A stretch of DNA of 64,000 nt from Embleya sp051903075. GTDB lineage: Bacteria; Actinomycetota; Actinomycetes; Streptomycetales; Streptomycetaceae. This document shows, one piece after another, positions 17,381-25,702 of the stretch (positions are counted from its first letter, which is position 1; every line of letters starts with the position of its first letter). The notes below the pieces were generated by a model that saw only the letters and a list, made by a program, of their open reading frames with translations, was not told where the DNA came from and did not search any database. The DNA lies in contig NZ_CP182422.1 in NCBI RefSeq assembly GCF_051903075.1, positions 3,286,001 through 3,350,000 on the forward strand. The letters are read 5' to 3'. Made by a program: the position numbers and the translations under genes.

Positions 17381-17784
17381 GCTTCGAGTTCCTCTCGCAG
17401 TTCGGTGGCGACGGGGTCGAGTCGGGTACGCGCGAATCGCGAATAGGCCCAGGCGATCACAAACGTCGACACGAACTGGAGCAGACCGAACACCAGGGCG
17501 ACGTTGATGTGGTTCATCAGTTCCTTGGCCATGAAGTCGCGCGCGTAGGCGGACATCACCACGTACAGCAGGAACCACGCGAGGAATGCGGCTGTGACCG
17601 GGAAGATGAAGGAACGTTGACGCCGTTTCAGCGACCCGAATCTCGGATCCTGTTCCATCTCCAGATACCCGGTGCGGTCGTCGACATATGGTGCGCGCGG
17701 AGCCGGGACGGAGGCGGATTCCGGTGTCGGCGCGGATTCGTACTCGGGGGGCCGATCTTGCGGGTCTTTGTGCGGAGTCGGCAT
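17377..17784 (-). CDS. DUF485 membrane protein, partner of the symporter
   Basis: Small two-helix membrane protein (135 residues from the ATG at 17784). DUF485 core from about residue 50: RFGSLKRRQRSFIFPVTAAF, then helices AAFLAWFLLYVVMSAYA and NVALVFGLLQFVSTFVIAWAY. The N-terminal 45 residues are Pro/Glu-rich and likely disordered. A GTG at 17814 would add ten residues; GGAGAGGAG lies 12 bases before the ATG, so ATG is preferred but not certain. Operonic with the symporter through a GTGA overlap. Function as an accessory subunit is known only from conserved pairing. Confidence 0.85.
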   Translation of the reverse strand: MPTPHKDPQDRPPEYESAPTPESASVPAPRAPYVDDRTGYLEMEQDPRFGSLKRRQRSFIFPVTAAFLAWFLLYVVMSAYARDFMAKELMNHINVALVFGLLQFVSTFVIAWAYSRFARTRLDPVATELREELEA

Positions 17785-17814
17785 GGGGCGGTAGGGCTCC
17801 TCTCCAGCGGACAC

Positions 17815-18426
17815 CCCGCGCGTGGCCCGAGGCGCCGATCGGGTACCAAACCGCGGTCCGTGGGACCTGGGGCCGCAGCGGAGCGAGTTTAGAGGCGCCG
17901 CCGGGACGCGCGGAACCTATCCGATCAACTGAAAGCGGGACTGACGGGTTACGCGGATAACCCATGAATTCCCAAGGCCCACAGAATTGACCGAACTTGA
18001 CACCGATTCCCCGAACTTCGACCGAACCATCGCCCAAGTAGCCTATTCCGGATCGCCTTTGCCAATTCCGGTCACACCCGAAAGCTCTCGATCACCATCC
18101 CCCGATCCGGATCTTCCCCATCCAACCCGTCGAGCCGGCGCACCGCCGGTCACCGCCGCCGCACCCGGGCCGCGCCACCACCGCCCACACGTCGGCGACC
18201 CGATCCACAAGCAACAACCCACGCCCACCGCAGTCCCGCCGCCCGGGCGACCCGACCCGGGGCCGCCCGATCCGAGCCAAGGCCGACCACCTTCTCTGGG
18301 ACCGCCGGCGGGAGTTCGGCCGGACCCCCGTCGCGCCCCTGCGGCCCCACGTACAAAAGCGCACGTCAACCCCATAATGGGGGGCACGGTTGTACGAGGT
18401 GGTTCGGGGGAGCGTCACCGCAAGGC
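17815..18426. other. Divergent intergenic region
   Basis: 612 bases between the DUF485 gene (minus) and the hypothetical gene at 18427 (plus). The left 200 bases are less GC-rich (GATCAACTGAAAGCGGGACTGAC region) and probably hold the symporter promoter. The right half contains a probable gene remnant on the minus strand (18092-18270). No palindrome of the main family seen. Confidence 0.5.
18092..18270 (-). pseudogene. Possible remnant of an RsbW-like ATPase C-terminus
   Basis: One minus-strand frame reads CGGRGLLLVDRVADVWAVV, matching the G-box of the small HATPase_c_2 anti-sigma-like proteins abundant in streptomycetes (an intact one is at 43871-44323). Upstream of it the frame lacks the N-box and other features, so this looks like an eroded end. 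Low confidence because GC-rich frames can mimic the motif. Confidence 0.3.
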
Positions 18427-20418
18427 ATGGACGAGCACGCACGCGTCGGCGAAGGCATGAGCAAGCGGGAGGCCCGCCGGCTCCTCATCGCGGACTACTC
18501 CAAAGCACGGGCCGCCCGGCCCGATCCCGACCTGATCGGGCGGGTGGGCCGTCCGACGTACCGGTTCACCGGCTACACGTCCGCCGACGAGGCGCTTGCC
18601 GCGACCGCTCTGGACGGGCCCGGTCTCCACCGCCTGGGCCGGGCCTTCGTCGGCCTCGCCCAGGAGGCCCGTACATTCGACGAGACCGCCAAGCGGGAAC
18701 GGGAAGCCGCCGCGAAGGCGGAGAGCGCAAACGCACGCGGCAAGCAGAACCGCAAGCCCGACCGGGACCAGGCACCCGCGGACGGAAAGCGCCGCGGATT
18801 CTGGAATCGCTCCAGGCCGCGGAAGTCCGTCGACGACAGGTCCGCGGACGAGCGGTTCCAGGAGCAGCTGGAGGCTCGAACCAGGGAGAAGGTCTGGGAA
18901 GCGGTCGTGGCCCGGAACCTGGTTCCGCAGCCGAGGGTGTTCACCGGTCGGGCCGCCGACGACCGTGCCGGCTACGTCGCCGACCATCACGAGTGGCAGG
19001 CGTCCCAGGAACACCTGCGCGCGGACCTCGACGACATCACGGCCACCGCCCTCGAAGCCATGGTCGACCACTACAGCCGGGGGCGTGTCGTCCCGGGCAC
19101 GGCGCATCTGGCCGACGCAGCGCGGCAGTTGAGGGCGGCCGGCGTCGAGCAGCGGATCCACGCGATGCACAGCGAGACCCGTCTGCGATTGGCCGGGTGG
19201 CATGCCGTGGCCGAGGAGTTCGCGAGCACCGCCGGCGCCGCGTACGAGGACTTCAGCAGGGACGCGATCCCGAACGCGGCGGCGTCGATCAAGCTCCGGT
19301 GGAGGGATGACGTGTCGATCACCGGCGAGGCCCTGGACGAGATCGTCGGGATCGTGCAATCGCAGTGGGCTTCGCGGGCACGCGGGTTCGAGCGGGAGGC
19401 CGAGGGCTATCGCAATCAACTCGCTAGGCACGACGAGGCTTTCCCGCCCGGAGTGTTCACCCGGCTCGCCGCGGACCGCAAGGCGTTCGCCGGAGTGATC
19501 CTGGAGGACCTCACGCAGGGCCGCACGGCGCCGCAAGAACCCGACGTCTTCGCCGACCGTGTCCGCCTGCTGGAGGAACGCTCGACCACACTCCTGAACC
19601 TGGACGCCGCCTCACGGCAGCCGGGCGCCGGCGTCGAGCCCGACGGGAACGCGATCGAACCGACGGGCGCGGCCTCGGAGTGGTCCGTGGACGGCCGGGA
19701 CGTGAACCGGATCGTGAGCGAGGCCGACACCGCCATCGCCGGCATCGACACCTCCCTCGCCCGCGAGGAGCAACGACAGGCCACATCCCGGTCTTCGACA
19801 CCCGACGAAGGGGCGCCGAAATCGGGCGAGGCGGCCGCGCCGCTAGGCAAGGGGCCGCCGGTCGCACGGCCCGACCGTCCGGTCACCGCCGTCGGGTTCG
19901 TACCGGCGTCCGGACCGGCAGGTGACCGCCACCCCGGAGACCACCCGAAGCCCACCCCCGAGGCGGCCACTCCCGATGTGGCCAGGTCACCCGAACACGG
20001 GCCGCATCCGGGGGCCGCCCCCCACGCCGGACAGGCACCGAAACCGGATACCCCACGGCGAACACCGGGCGAGGGCTCCGCACCGCGAGCCACCGACCCG
20101 GCACGGGCAACGCCGCCGCCGAGCCCGCGACGCGATCGCGAATCCGGCCGGGACCCGCCCCCGAATCCTTCGCGCCCGGCGCCCGGTTCACCCGGATCCC
20201 ACCACACGTTCCGCCTGAATCACTCCGACCCGATCGGAAAGGCTCCCCGGCCGGCCGCTTTTCCCGCCACGTCATGCGCACCTTTCCAGGAATCGGTCAT
20301 GACCAAAAGGCGGAAGCCGGCGGGACCCCGGTCGAGGAGACCGACCGACGCCAGAAGGCGAAGACGCCTCGGGCGATCCTGCCCGCCTCGGCGTCCGACG
20401 GCGCCACGCCCAGGATAA
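18427..20418 (+). CDS. Hypothetical protein, helical N-terminus with Pro/Arg-rich tail
   Basis: 663 residues with no family I recognise. Residues 1-130 are mixed and charged (KREREAAAKAESANARGKQNR region). Residues about 140-390 look helical (FQEQLEARTREKVWEAVVA, AMHSETRLRLAGWHAVAEEF). From about 430 on the chain is Pro/Gly/Asp-rich and probably disordered. The last ~43 residues, from FQESVMTKRR on, are translated antisense through a remnant of the alcohol dehydrogenase gene (20289-20431), so the original end has probably been replaced. Alternative ATG at 18457. Accessory character is inferred from the flanking debris. Confidence 0.6.
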   Translation: MDEHARVGEGMSKREARRLLIADYSKARAARPDPDLIGRVGRPTYRFTGYTSADEALAATALDGPGLHRLGRAFVGLAQEARTFDETAKREREAAAKAESANARGKQNRKPDRDQAPADGKRRGFWNRSRPRKSVDDRSADERFQEQLEARTREKVWEAVVARNLVPQPRVFTGRAADDRAGYVADHHEWQASQEHLRADLDDITATALEAMVDHYSRGRVVPGTAHLADAARQLRAAGVEQRIHAMHSETRLRLAGWHAVAEEFASTAGAAYEDFSRDAIPNAAASIKLRWRDDVSITGEALDEIVGIVQSQWASRARGFEREAEGYRNQLARHDEAFPPGVFTRLAADRKAFAGVILEDLTQGRTAPQEPDVFADRVRLLEERSTTLLNLDAASRQPGAGVEPDGNAIEPTGAASEWSVDGRDVNRIVSEADTAIAGIDTSLAREEQRQATSRSSTPDEGAPKSGEAAAPLGKGPPVARPDRPVTAVGFVPASGPAGDRHPGDHPKPTPEAATPDVARSPEHGPHPGAAPHAGQAPKPDTPRRTPGEGSAPRATDPARATPPPSPRRDRESGRDPPPNPSRPAPGSPGSHHTFRLNHSDPIGKAPRPAAFPATSCAPFQESVMTKRRKPAGPRSRRPTDARRRRRLGRSCPPRRPTAPRPG

Positions 20419-20438
20419 TCGCCTGGCCGGCCACGGCA
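20289..20438 (-). pseudogene. Internally deleted remnant of the alcohol dehydrogenase 3' end
   Basis: 20289-20396 matches the 3' flank and last codons of the alcohol dehydrogenase gene (24399-24420, then 24477-24558). It then jumps to sequence matching 24748-24783. The junction is the 12-mer GCCTCGGCGTCC, which occurs twice in the intact gene (24547 and 24736, 189 bases apart) and once here (20385). The terminator hairpin of the intact copy is missing. This is a duplicated fragment that lost 189 bases by recombination between short direct repeats. Nothing functional is encoded. Confidence 0.75.
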
Positions 20439-20440
20439 GA

Positions 20441-20848
20441 TCACGGCATCGGTGCCAAGGGGCCTGCGGGGCTGTCCACAGCTCGGATCCGGAGGTCACC
20501 ACCCCGGCTCTCGCAGCGGACGCCGCCCGAGGAGAAGTCCAGTTCAAGCGCGACACGGCCTCTTGCCGGAACCCACTCCTGCCGAACTCCGAGCACGAGT
20601 TCCCCAAGGTGGCCCGCGAACGGCGTCTCATCACGCACGGACCGGACTTCGTTGCGGCCCCAGTCCCCCATATCGAAGCCGCTCTCGGGCTCGGACGACT
20701 CGACCATGAGGCACCAGTCCGTGCCGCCTGCGATGTTGGTGGACCCGCCTCGATCGTCGATCAGCCAAACCTCGACCAAGTCATCGGCAGGTTGCCCGTC
20801 GTGCGTGTGCCACGAAGCCATCACCTGGACAAGTCGGCTGCCGACCAA
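20441..20848 (-). CDS. Hypothetical protein, N-terminus uncertain (possibly truncated)
   Basis: Coding-like frame, acidic protein of about 135 residues from a TTG at 20848, or 127 from ATG at 20824. Typical segments are ADDLVEVWLIDDRGGSTNIA and GFDMGDWGRNEVRSVR. The frame stays open and protein-like upstream to about 20935 (RIELLDPVCPLHGPGIDPAS) without any good start codon, suggesting either a missed start or a 5' truncation. No family recognised. The stop lies three bases from the alcohol dehydrogenase remnant. Confidence 0.5.
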   Translation of the reverse strand: MVGSRLVQVMASWHTHDGQPADDLVEVWLIDDRGGSTNIAGGTDWCLMVESSEPESGFDMGDWGRNEVRSVRDETPFAGHLGELVLGVRQEWVPARGRVALELDFSSGGVRCESRGGDLRIRAVDSPAGPLAPMP

Positions 20849-21074
20849 CGACGCAGGGTCGATGCCGGGTCCGTGCAGAGGGCAGACCGGATCCAGGAGT
20901 TCAATCCGAGGACAGTAACGCCTGTCAGCAGCACCTCACTTGATGAAACGGGATGGTCCTCGGCATGTTCCTTGTCGTCGGCTGTCACGCAGAGCGATGG
21001 GCGTCTCCGGCCGCCGGCGTCCGCACCCGGCCCGTCCGAGCACCACAGCGGGTCGCACAGCCCGAGGAGCCGGC

Positions 21075-21425
21075 TCAGCGTTCCTGCACGTCGAGGTCAC
21101 GGACGCAGAACCCGTGGTGTACCCACTCCTCGTTCAGCACCACCCGCAGGCACTCGGCCACCGACTTGCCCACGGCGTACGGCGGCCGGCCCGGCCCCGC
21201 AGGAACGGGAGCGACTGCGGACAACTCGTCGACCGTCACGCTCGCCAGCCAACGCTCCAGCTCGGCGGACTGTTCGTCGCGCACGGCCAGCACCTCGTCG
21301 AGACCCGGGGTCGCCGCTCGATCGAGGCCCTGTTCCTCCTGATCGGGCACGAAGCCGGACGCCAACCCGATCCGAGTGAAAGGCCGGGTCGATCCCAGAC
21401 AGCAGCGGCGAAACAACGAGTCGTG
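21075..21425 (-). pseudogene. DinB-like protein, 5'-truncated
   Basis: The frame encodes the C-terminal two thirds of a DinB/YfiT-type (mycothiol-dependent fold) protein. HDSLFRRCCLGSTRPFTRIG continues into VGKSVAECLRVVLNEEWVHH and ends in RDLDVQER. The EEWxHH stretch is the conserved C-terminal signature. Upstream of about 21425 the frame stops resembling the family and no start codon with a ribosome site is visible, so the N-terminal third is missing. Lies in a segment with other broken genes. Confidence 0.6.
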
Positions 21426-21572
21426 CACGGCCCTGCGGTCCTCCACCCCGGCCGCCGGGACCGCGTGATGATTCCGAAGTCCAACGACCGGAAGCCACCC
21501 CGCACGCGCGCGTTGACCAGGGGACGGACCCCCGACTCGCCGGGCCCGGGCATCCGGCCCGGGCACCGTCCG

Positions 21573-22040
21573 TCACGTGGCCGGGCCCCCTGCGTTGTGG
21601 ATCAGGCGTTGGAGGACCTTGAGCGTCGTGACGTAGTCCGCGTCGTCGATGCCCTCGTGGAGGGCCGCGCGGATCGCGGGGGCGTTGCGGGCGAGGTCGA
21701 CGCGGGCCTGTTCGCCCGCCTCGGTGAGGAACAGGCGGTCCTCCGCGTCGCGGGTCAACCACCCGCGCTCCACCAACACCTCGGACTCCGCCGCCAAGTC
21801 GTCCTCGGCGCGAAGGTAGGAGGCCATCGCCACCCGCAGTTCCGGCACGGTCATCCCCGCGCCGTCGGGCGAGATGTCGTTCACCGACAGATTGCGCAGC
21901 AGCCAGAACTGCGGCTGGGTGTAGCCCTTCTCAGCCTGCCGGGCCCGGGTGTAGGCAATGAGCGCCTCGTAGGCGACGCCGGTCCAGTAGGCGGCGGGCT
22001 GTCCGGCGAGTTCCGCATCGGAGATCTGCTGGGCGGTCAT
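21573..22040 (-). CDS. MarR-type winged-helix regulator
   Basis: 155 residues from the ATG at 22040, which has AGGAGG eight bases upstream. Winged-helix character: YTQPQFWLLRNLSVND, then MTVPELRVAMASYLRAEDDL and VLVERGWLTRDAEDRLFLTE, the MarR recognition helix and wing. C-terminal helix QARVDLARNAPAIRAALH. An inverted repeat at 22105-22126 sits 65 bases upstream and is probably its own operator. No adjacent efflux or enzyme target gene is coupled to it, so the regulated function is unknown. Confidence 0.82.
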   Translation of the reverse strand: MTAQQISDAELAGQPAAYWTGVAYEALIAYTRARQAEKGYTQPQFWLLRNLSVNDISPDGAGMTVPELRVAMASYLRAEDDLAAESEVLVERGWLTRDAEDRLFLTEAGEQARVDLARNAPAIRAALHEGIDDADYVTTLKVLQRLIHNAGGPAT

Positions 22041-22070
22041 GGCACGTCCTCCTGGTACGTCGGTGCGAAT

Positions 22071-22087
22071 CCTGCACTGCGTGCAGG
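22071..22087. promoter_or_regulatory. CCTGCAC-TGC-GTGCAGG palindrome in the marR leader
   Basis: Perfect 7-base arms with a 3-base centre between the putative operator and the marR start. May be a leader hairpin or a second binding site. Confidence 0.35.
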
Positions 22088-22104
22088 TCATGCGGCGACC
22101 GTAG

Positions 22105-22128
22105 GACTTCAAGTTGACTTGAAGTCAA
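22105..22128. promoter_or_regulatory. Putative MarR operator
   Basis: Two overlapping palindromes: GACTTCAAG-TTGA-CTTGAAGTC (22105-22126) and TTGACTT-G-AAGTCAA (22114-22128). AT-richer than its surroundings and placed where the marR promoter should be. Typical for an autoregulated MarR gene. Confidence 0.6.
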
Positions 22129-22167
22129 GCGCGCGATCGCCCCCGATGCGTCGCCGGAGACCGCCGG

Positions 22168-22695
22168 TCAGTTGAAGGCGTCCAGGTACACCGAGCAATC
22201 CATCGCCCCCGGCGGCGTGTTCACCATCGCCGTCGTGGGCCACGTCCTCGTGTCGGTGAGCGCCGTGGTCGTGCCCATCTCGGGCCGCCAGCCGTGGCGT
22301 TCGGCGAAACGGCGGACGTTCTGCGCGCCGACGGCGTCCATCGCGACCGGCGTGGTCAGTTTCGCGTCCGCCAATACCCCCGGGACCGTGCCGCAGGGGA
22401 TTTGGTACGTCAGCTGTACGAGCGTCCCGCGCATGTTCGCCCGCACGTAATAGCGCACGTTCGTGGCCCCCGACGGCAGCGTGAGTCCGGTCAACCGCAG
22501 GGATTCGCTCAGCGATACGTCGCCGCTCCCGGGGTCCGCACGCGCGTCGCGATCGTCGGACGACCACGGATGCCACAGGAACAACCGCAGCACCCCATAG
22601 CCCAGCAGGCCAAGCACCAGCATGCCCACGCAGAAGGCACCGGCCAAGAACAGGGCGCGCCTGGCGCCCCTCCGCACCACGCCCGCGGACGTCAC
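22168..22695 (-). CDS. Single-pass membrane protein of the WXG100-type operon
   Basis: 175 residues. A membrane helix near residues 12-34 (ALFLAGAFCVGMLVLGLLGY) is followed by an extracytoplasmic domain of about 140 residues containing two cysteines (YQIPCGTVPG and AMDCSVYLDAFN) that could form a disulfide. GTG at 22695 overlaps the stop of the upstream gene (GTGA). Third gene of a three-gene operon. No family recognised. By position it could be an immunity or accessory protein for the secreted partner; that is speculation. Confidence 0.75.
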   Translation of the reverse strand: MTSAGVVRRGARRALFLAGAFCVGMLVLGLLGYGVLRLFLWHPWSSDDRDARADPGSGDVSLSESLRLTGLTLPSGATNVRYYVRANMRGTLVQLTYQIPCGTVPGVLADAKLTTPVAMDAVGAQNVRRFAERHGWRPEMGTTTALTDTRTWPTTAMVNTPPGAMDCSVYLDAFN

Positions 22696-23936
22696 CCGAC
22701 CAGACCCGGAGCCATGTACCACGTCGTGCTGCCCACGATGTCGAAGTCGTGGGCCAGGCCCGTCTCGTTGAGTCGAGCGAGGTCGTTCTGCGACACGCCC
22801 TTGATGTCGCTTCGGGGTGTGCCGCCCTCGGGATTGCCCCAGTTGTAGCGCTTGTAGATGTCGATCCGGATCGTTCCCTCCGGATGGCCGTTGACCATCT
22901 TGAAGTCGGTCCCGACGATCCGATATTGATAGCCGTTCATCGTGTAATAGAAGTCCTGCAACTCGGGCGTGACCGGTCCGTTCTGCATGTCGCGGGCCAC
23001 GCTGCCGCCCTGCCACCCGGTGTCGAAATTACCACTCGGCGCATTCGCCCGCATGGTGTCGTTGAGGATCTTCTGAAACCCGGGATCCGCCTTCAGGAAC
23101 TCCTGCGCGTCGAACTGGACGTCCCGCCCGTCGCCTTCGAGCCAGTACTTCATGTAGGAGGCCGCACGCTCATTGTCGAAATACGCGTCCTGCCCGACGA
23201 CCATGGCCATTGCCGCCAGTTCGGTCGCGCGGTCCTTGGCCGTGGGCTCGGTGACGTTGAAGTCGCGCTTGGGGCCCGTGTCCTCCGGGCTGACCGGCGG
23301 CTTCGTGAAGTAGGGCGGGATGAGGTTGGACCCCCCGAAGCTCGTCGTAGTGCGATCCGGCGGGTGGTCCGCGATTTCCCGGATGCGCTTGGCGATGCTC
23401 CGGGCCGATTCGTCGTGCTGCCTTTTCAGGTCCTTGGCGGAATCGAGAATCGCGTCCAGGTCGTCTTCGGCCTGTTCCAGCGCCTTCTTCGCCTCCGCGT
23501 GCCGCGTGAGCAGGGCCTCCTGCTCCTTGCCGGACGTGGTCATCACCTCGAAGAAGCGCAGATCGACGTCCGGATTCCCCTCCATCTGCTTCACCCGGGC
23601 CCGGGCCGCCACCGCCTGGGCCTCCAGTTCCGTACGCGAGCGCTGATATTCGGCGAGCAGGAACGACCATTCGCCGATGGTGCGTTCGACGCCGGACAGG
23701 GCGTCGTGCATGGTCCACACCTCGGGATAGATGTGCTGCACGGCGTCGTGGCAACTGCCGCCGGCCAACCCGCTCCAGGCCCCGGGATCCCGCAACGTCT
23801 TCTCCATCTCGGTGCGTACATTGCCCACCTGCCCCGATGCCTGGCGCACCTTCTCGGCCAGCAGCGCAAGCGCCGGCAACAGCCCGGGCGCCGGATCGAA
23901 TCGCAGCCCCGGAAACTCCTTCTCGGCCGAGCTCAC
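22692..23936 (-). CDS. Putative type VII-secreted protein with WXG-like N-terminus and unknown C-terminal domain
   Basis: 414 residues. The N-terminal ~190 residues are helical with a W-S-G turn at residues 54-56 and long coiled-coil-like helices (KKALEQAEDDLDAILDSAKD), resembling WXG100/LXG-type secretion domains. A Pro-rich linker (IPPYFTKPPVSPEDTGPK) leads into a C-terminal domain of about 185 residues (YFDNERAASYMKYWLEGDGR, then FYYTMNGYQYRIVGTDFK, then LAHDFDIVGSTTWY). I have a vague recollection of similar C-terminal domains in actinomycete secreted proteins but cannot name one. GTGA overlaps at both ends. Architecture suggests an effector or toxin-like protein; activity unknown. Confidence 0.78.
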   Translation of the reverse strand: MSSAEKEFPGLRFDPAPGLLPALALLAEKVRQASGQVGNVRTEMEKTLRDPGAWSGLAGGSCHDAVQHIYPEVWTMHDALSGVERTIGEWSFLLAEYQRSRTELEAQAVAARARVKQMEGNPDVDLRFFEVMTTSGKEQEALLTRHAEAKKALEQAEDDLDAILDSAKDLKRQHDESARSIAKRIREIADHPPDRTTTSFGGSNLIPPYFTKPPVSPEDTGPKRDFNVTEPTAKDRATELAAMAMVVGQDAYFDNERAASYMKYWLEGDGRDVQFDAQEFLKADPGFQKILNDTMRANAPSGNFDTGWQGGSVARDMQNGPVTPELQDFYYTMNGYQYRIVGTDFKMVNGHPEGTIRIDIYKRYNWGNPEGGTPRSDIKGVSQNDLARLNETGLAHDFDIVGSTTWYMAPGLVG

Positions 23937-24328
23937 GCGAACGCCTCCCCGATCCGGCTCGGCGAAGCGGTAGCCGCAGCCGTGGTCGCGGAGGTAGCCC
24001 CGGTCGGCGCGGACGAGCCGTTCGGAGCGAGCGCGGATCGCAGCGCGCCCATGGACGTGGCCGTGTGCTCATCGGTCACGGCGTAGGCCTGCTTGGAATC
24101 GTCGACGGCCTTGCGGAATTCCCCGATCCGGTCCTGGAAATCTTCGACCCGCTTCGACCACTTGTCCTTGAAGTGATCACAGGCGGTGTCGAGATCCTTG
24201 TGCCCGGTACGAATCGGGCCGGTCTCGTGGAGTGCGTCGAGCGCCCATTTCGCGGCCTGGGCCGAGCCGTCGAACCCGGATATCAGTACATCCAGCCACG
24301 CAAAGTCGACAGAGAACTTTTCCGCCAT
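23933..24328 (-). CDS. WXG100-like small protein
   Basis: 131 residues, first gene of the operon, with GGGGGG seven bases before the ATG at 24328. Two-helix pattern typical of ESX/WXG100-type targets: FAWLDVLISGFDGSAQAAKW, a turn near TGPIRTGHKDLDTACDHF, then WSKRVEDFQDRIGEFRKAVD. It is followed by a low-complexity Ala/Ser/Thr tail. No exact WXG triplet. Such proteins pair with or escort larger type VII substrates; the next gene is such a candidate. No EccC/EccD machinery is in the window. Confidence 0.72.
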   Translation of the reverse strand: MAEKFSVDFAWLDVLISGFDGSAQAAKWALDALHETGPIRTGHKDLDTACDHFKDKWSKRVEDFQDRIGEFRKAVDDSKQAYAVTDEHTATSMGALRSALAPNGSSAPTGATSATTAAATASPSRIGEAFA

Positions 24329-24422
24329 CGCAATCCCCCCGGTTCGCAGCGTGGCAGAAACTATATCCCGTCTGTTGTAGAGGGCAATGAAAAACTCGGG
24401 AATCGCTCATGATCAAAAAGAA

Positions 24423-24456
24423 GAAGCGCGTCCCTCGACCACGAGGGACGCGCTTC
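24423..24456 (-). terminator. Terminator of the alcohol dehydrogenase gene
   Basis: Perfect 15-base stem GAAGCGCGTCCCTCG/CGAGGGACGCGCTTC with a 4-base loop, beginning 56 bases after the alcohol dehydrogenase stop. On the minus strand it is followed by TTCTTTTTGATC, a T-rich stretch. Strong intrinsic terminator. Confidence 0.85.
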
Positions 24457-24512
24457 GACATCACAGCGCTCACCGATGGAAGCCACCGGAACGCCGGTTG
24501 AGAAGGCCGACG

Positions 24513-25580
24513 TCAGAAGACGAAGACACCTCGGGCGATCTTGCCCGCCTCGGCGTCCTCCACCGCTTGGTGGAAGTCGTCCAACGCGTAGGTCTGGGTG
24601 ACCAGTTCGTCGAGCTTGAGGGCGCCGGTCCGGTACAGGTCGGCGTAGCGGGCGATGTCGTACTGCGGGCGCGAGGAGCCGTAGCGGCAGCCCATGATCG
24701 ACTTGTCCAGGAACATCGAGGACACGTGGAACGACGCCTCGGCGTCCGACGGCGCGACGCCCAGGATGATCGCCTGGCCGGCCCGACCGAGCATGTCGAT
24801 CGCGTTGCGGATCACCGCGACGTGCCCGACGCACTCGAACGCGTGGTCCACGCCGCCCGGGACGAGTGCCTGTACCGCCTTGACCGAGTCCTCCACGGCG
24901 CGCGCGTCGACGAAGTCGGTCGCGCCGAACTCGCGCGCCACCGCCTCCTTCGCCGGGTTCGCGTCGACGGCCACGATCCGGACCGCGCCCGCGAGCTTCG
25001 CGCCCTGGATCACGTTCAGCCCGATGCCGCCGGTGCCGATCACCGCGACCGTGTCGCCGGGCTGTACCTTCGCCCGGTTGAGCACCGCGCCGACACCCGT
25101 CAGCACCCCGCAGCCGATCAGCGCGGCGGAGGACAGCGGGATGTCCTTGGGGATCTTCACCGCCTGGACGCCCTTGACCACGATCCGCTCGGCGAACACC
25201 GACAGTCCCGCGAAGTTGTAGACCGGCTTGCCACCGCGCGTGAAGGGCTGGTTGAGCTGACCGAAGCTCTTGGCGCACATCGTCGGCCGACCCCGGTCGC
25301 ACTCACGGCACGCGCCGCACGAGGCCAGCGTGGACAGCGCGACGTGGTCGCCGACCTTGACGTGGGACACCAACTCGCCCACGGCCTCCACGACTCCCGC
25401 GCCCTCGTGCCCGAGCACGACCGGGGGCGGGAAGGGGATGGTGCCGTTGATCACCGAGATGTCGCTGTGGCACAGACCGGCCGCGCCGATCTTCACCAAG
25501 ACCTCGTTGGCCCCGGGTGCGCGCACCTCCAGGTCGTCGACGATCGAGGCTTCCTTGCCGTCGAAAAGAACGCCCTTCAC
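24513..25580 (-). CDS. Zinc-dependent alcohol dehydrogenase (MDR superfamily)
   Basis: 355-residue medium-chain dehydrogenase. Catalytic-zinc region GLCHSDISVI (about residue 37) and LGHEGAGVVEAVG (about 60). Structural-zinc cysteines lie in CGACRECDRGRPTMC (about 89-103). Rossmann motif is VAVIGTGGIGLNVIQG (about 180). GTG at 25580 has GGAGGAGG eight bases upstream; the ATG at 25595 lacks a site. Family members oxidise or reduce alcohols and aldehydes with NAD(P) or, in some actinomycetes, with a bound carrier. Regulated by a palindrome at 25703-25717, so part of the proposed regulon. A decayed copy of its 3' part lies at 20289-20438. Confidence 0.9.
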   Translation of the reverse strand: MKGVLFDGKEASIVDDLEVRAPGANEVLVKIGAAGLCHSDISVINGTIPFPPPVVLGHEGAGVVEAVGELVSHVKVGDHVALSTLASCGACRECDRGRPTMCAKSFGQLNQPFTRGGKPVYNFAGLSVFAERIVVKGVQAVKIPKDIPLSSAALIGCGVLTGVGAVLNRAKVQPGDTVAVIGTGGIGLNVIQGAKLAGAVRIVAVDANPAKEAVAREFGATDFVDARAVEDSVKAVQALVPGGVDHAFECVGHVAVIRNAIDMLGRAGQAIILGVAPSDAEASFHVSSMFLDKSIMGCRYGSSRPQYDIARYADLYRTGALKLDELVTQTYALDDFHQAVEDAEAGKIARGVFVF

Positions 25581-25702
25581 CGGTTCCTCCTCCATCGGAA
25601 ATGGGCTGACGAGCCGGGGCGCTCGACGGCTGACCGACCCGACCGTCTCCGGAACCGAATTCCGAGCGCGCACGCGTACCCGCGCGGCACTCTAGCCCGG
25701 AA

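Noticed and set aside
20289..24783. Composite transposon bounded by the two ADH segments
   Set aside because: The copies are in direct orientation, one is only a 150-base remnant, and there is no transposase or terminal inverted repeat.
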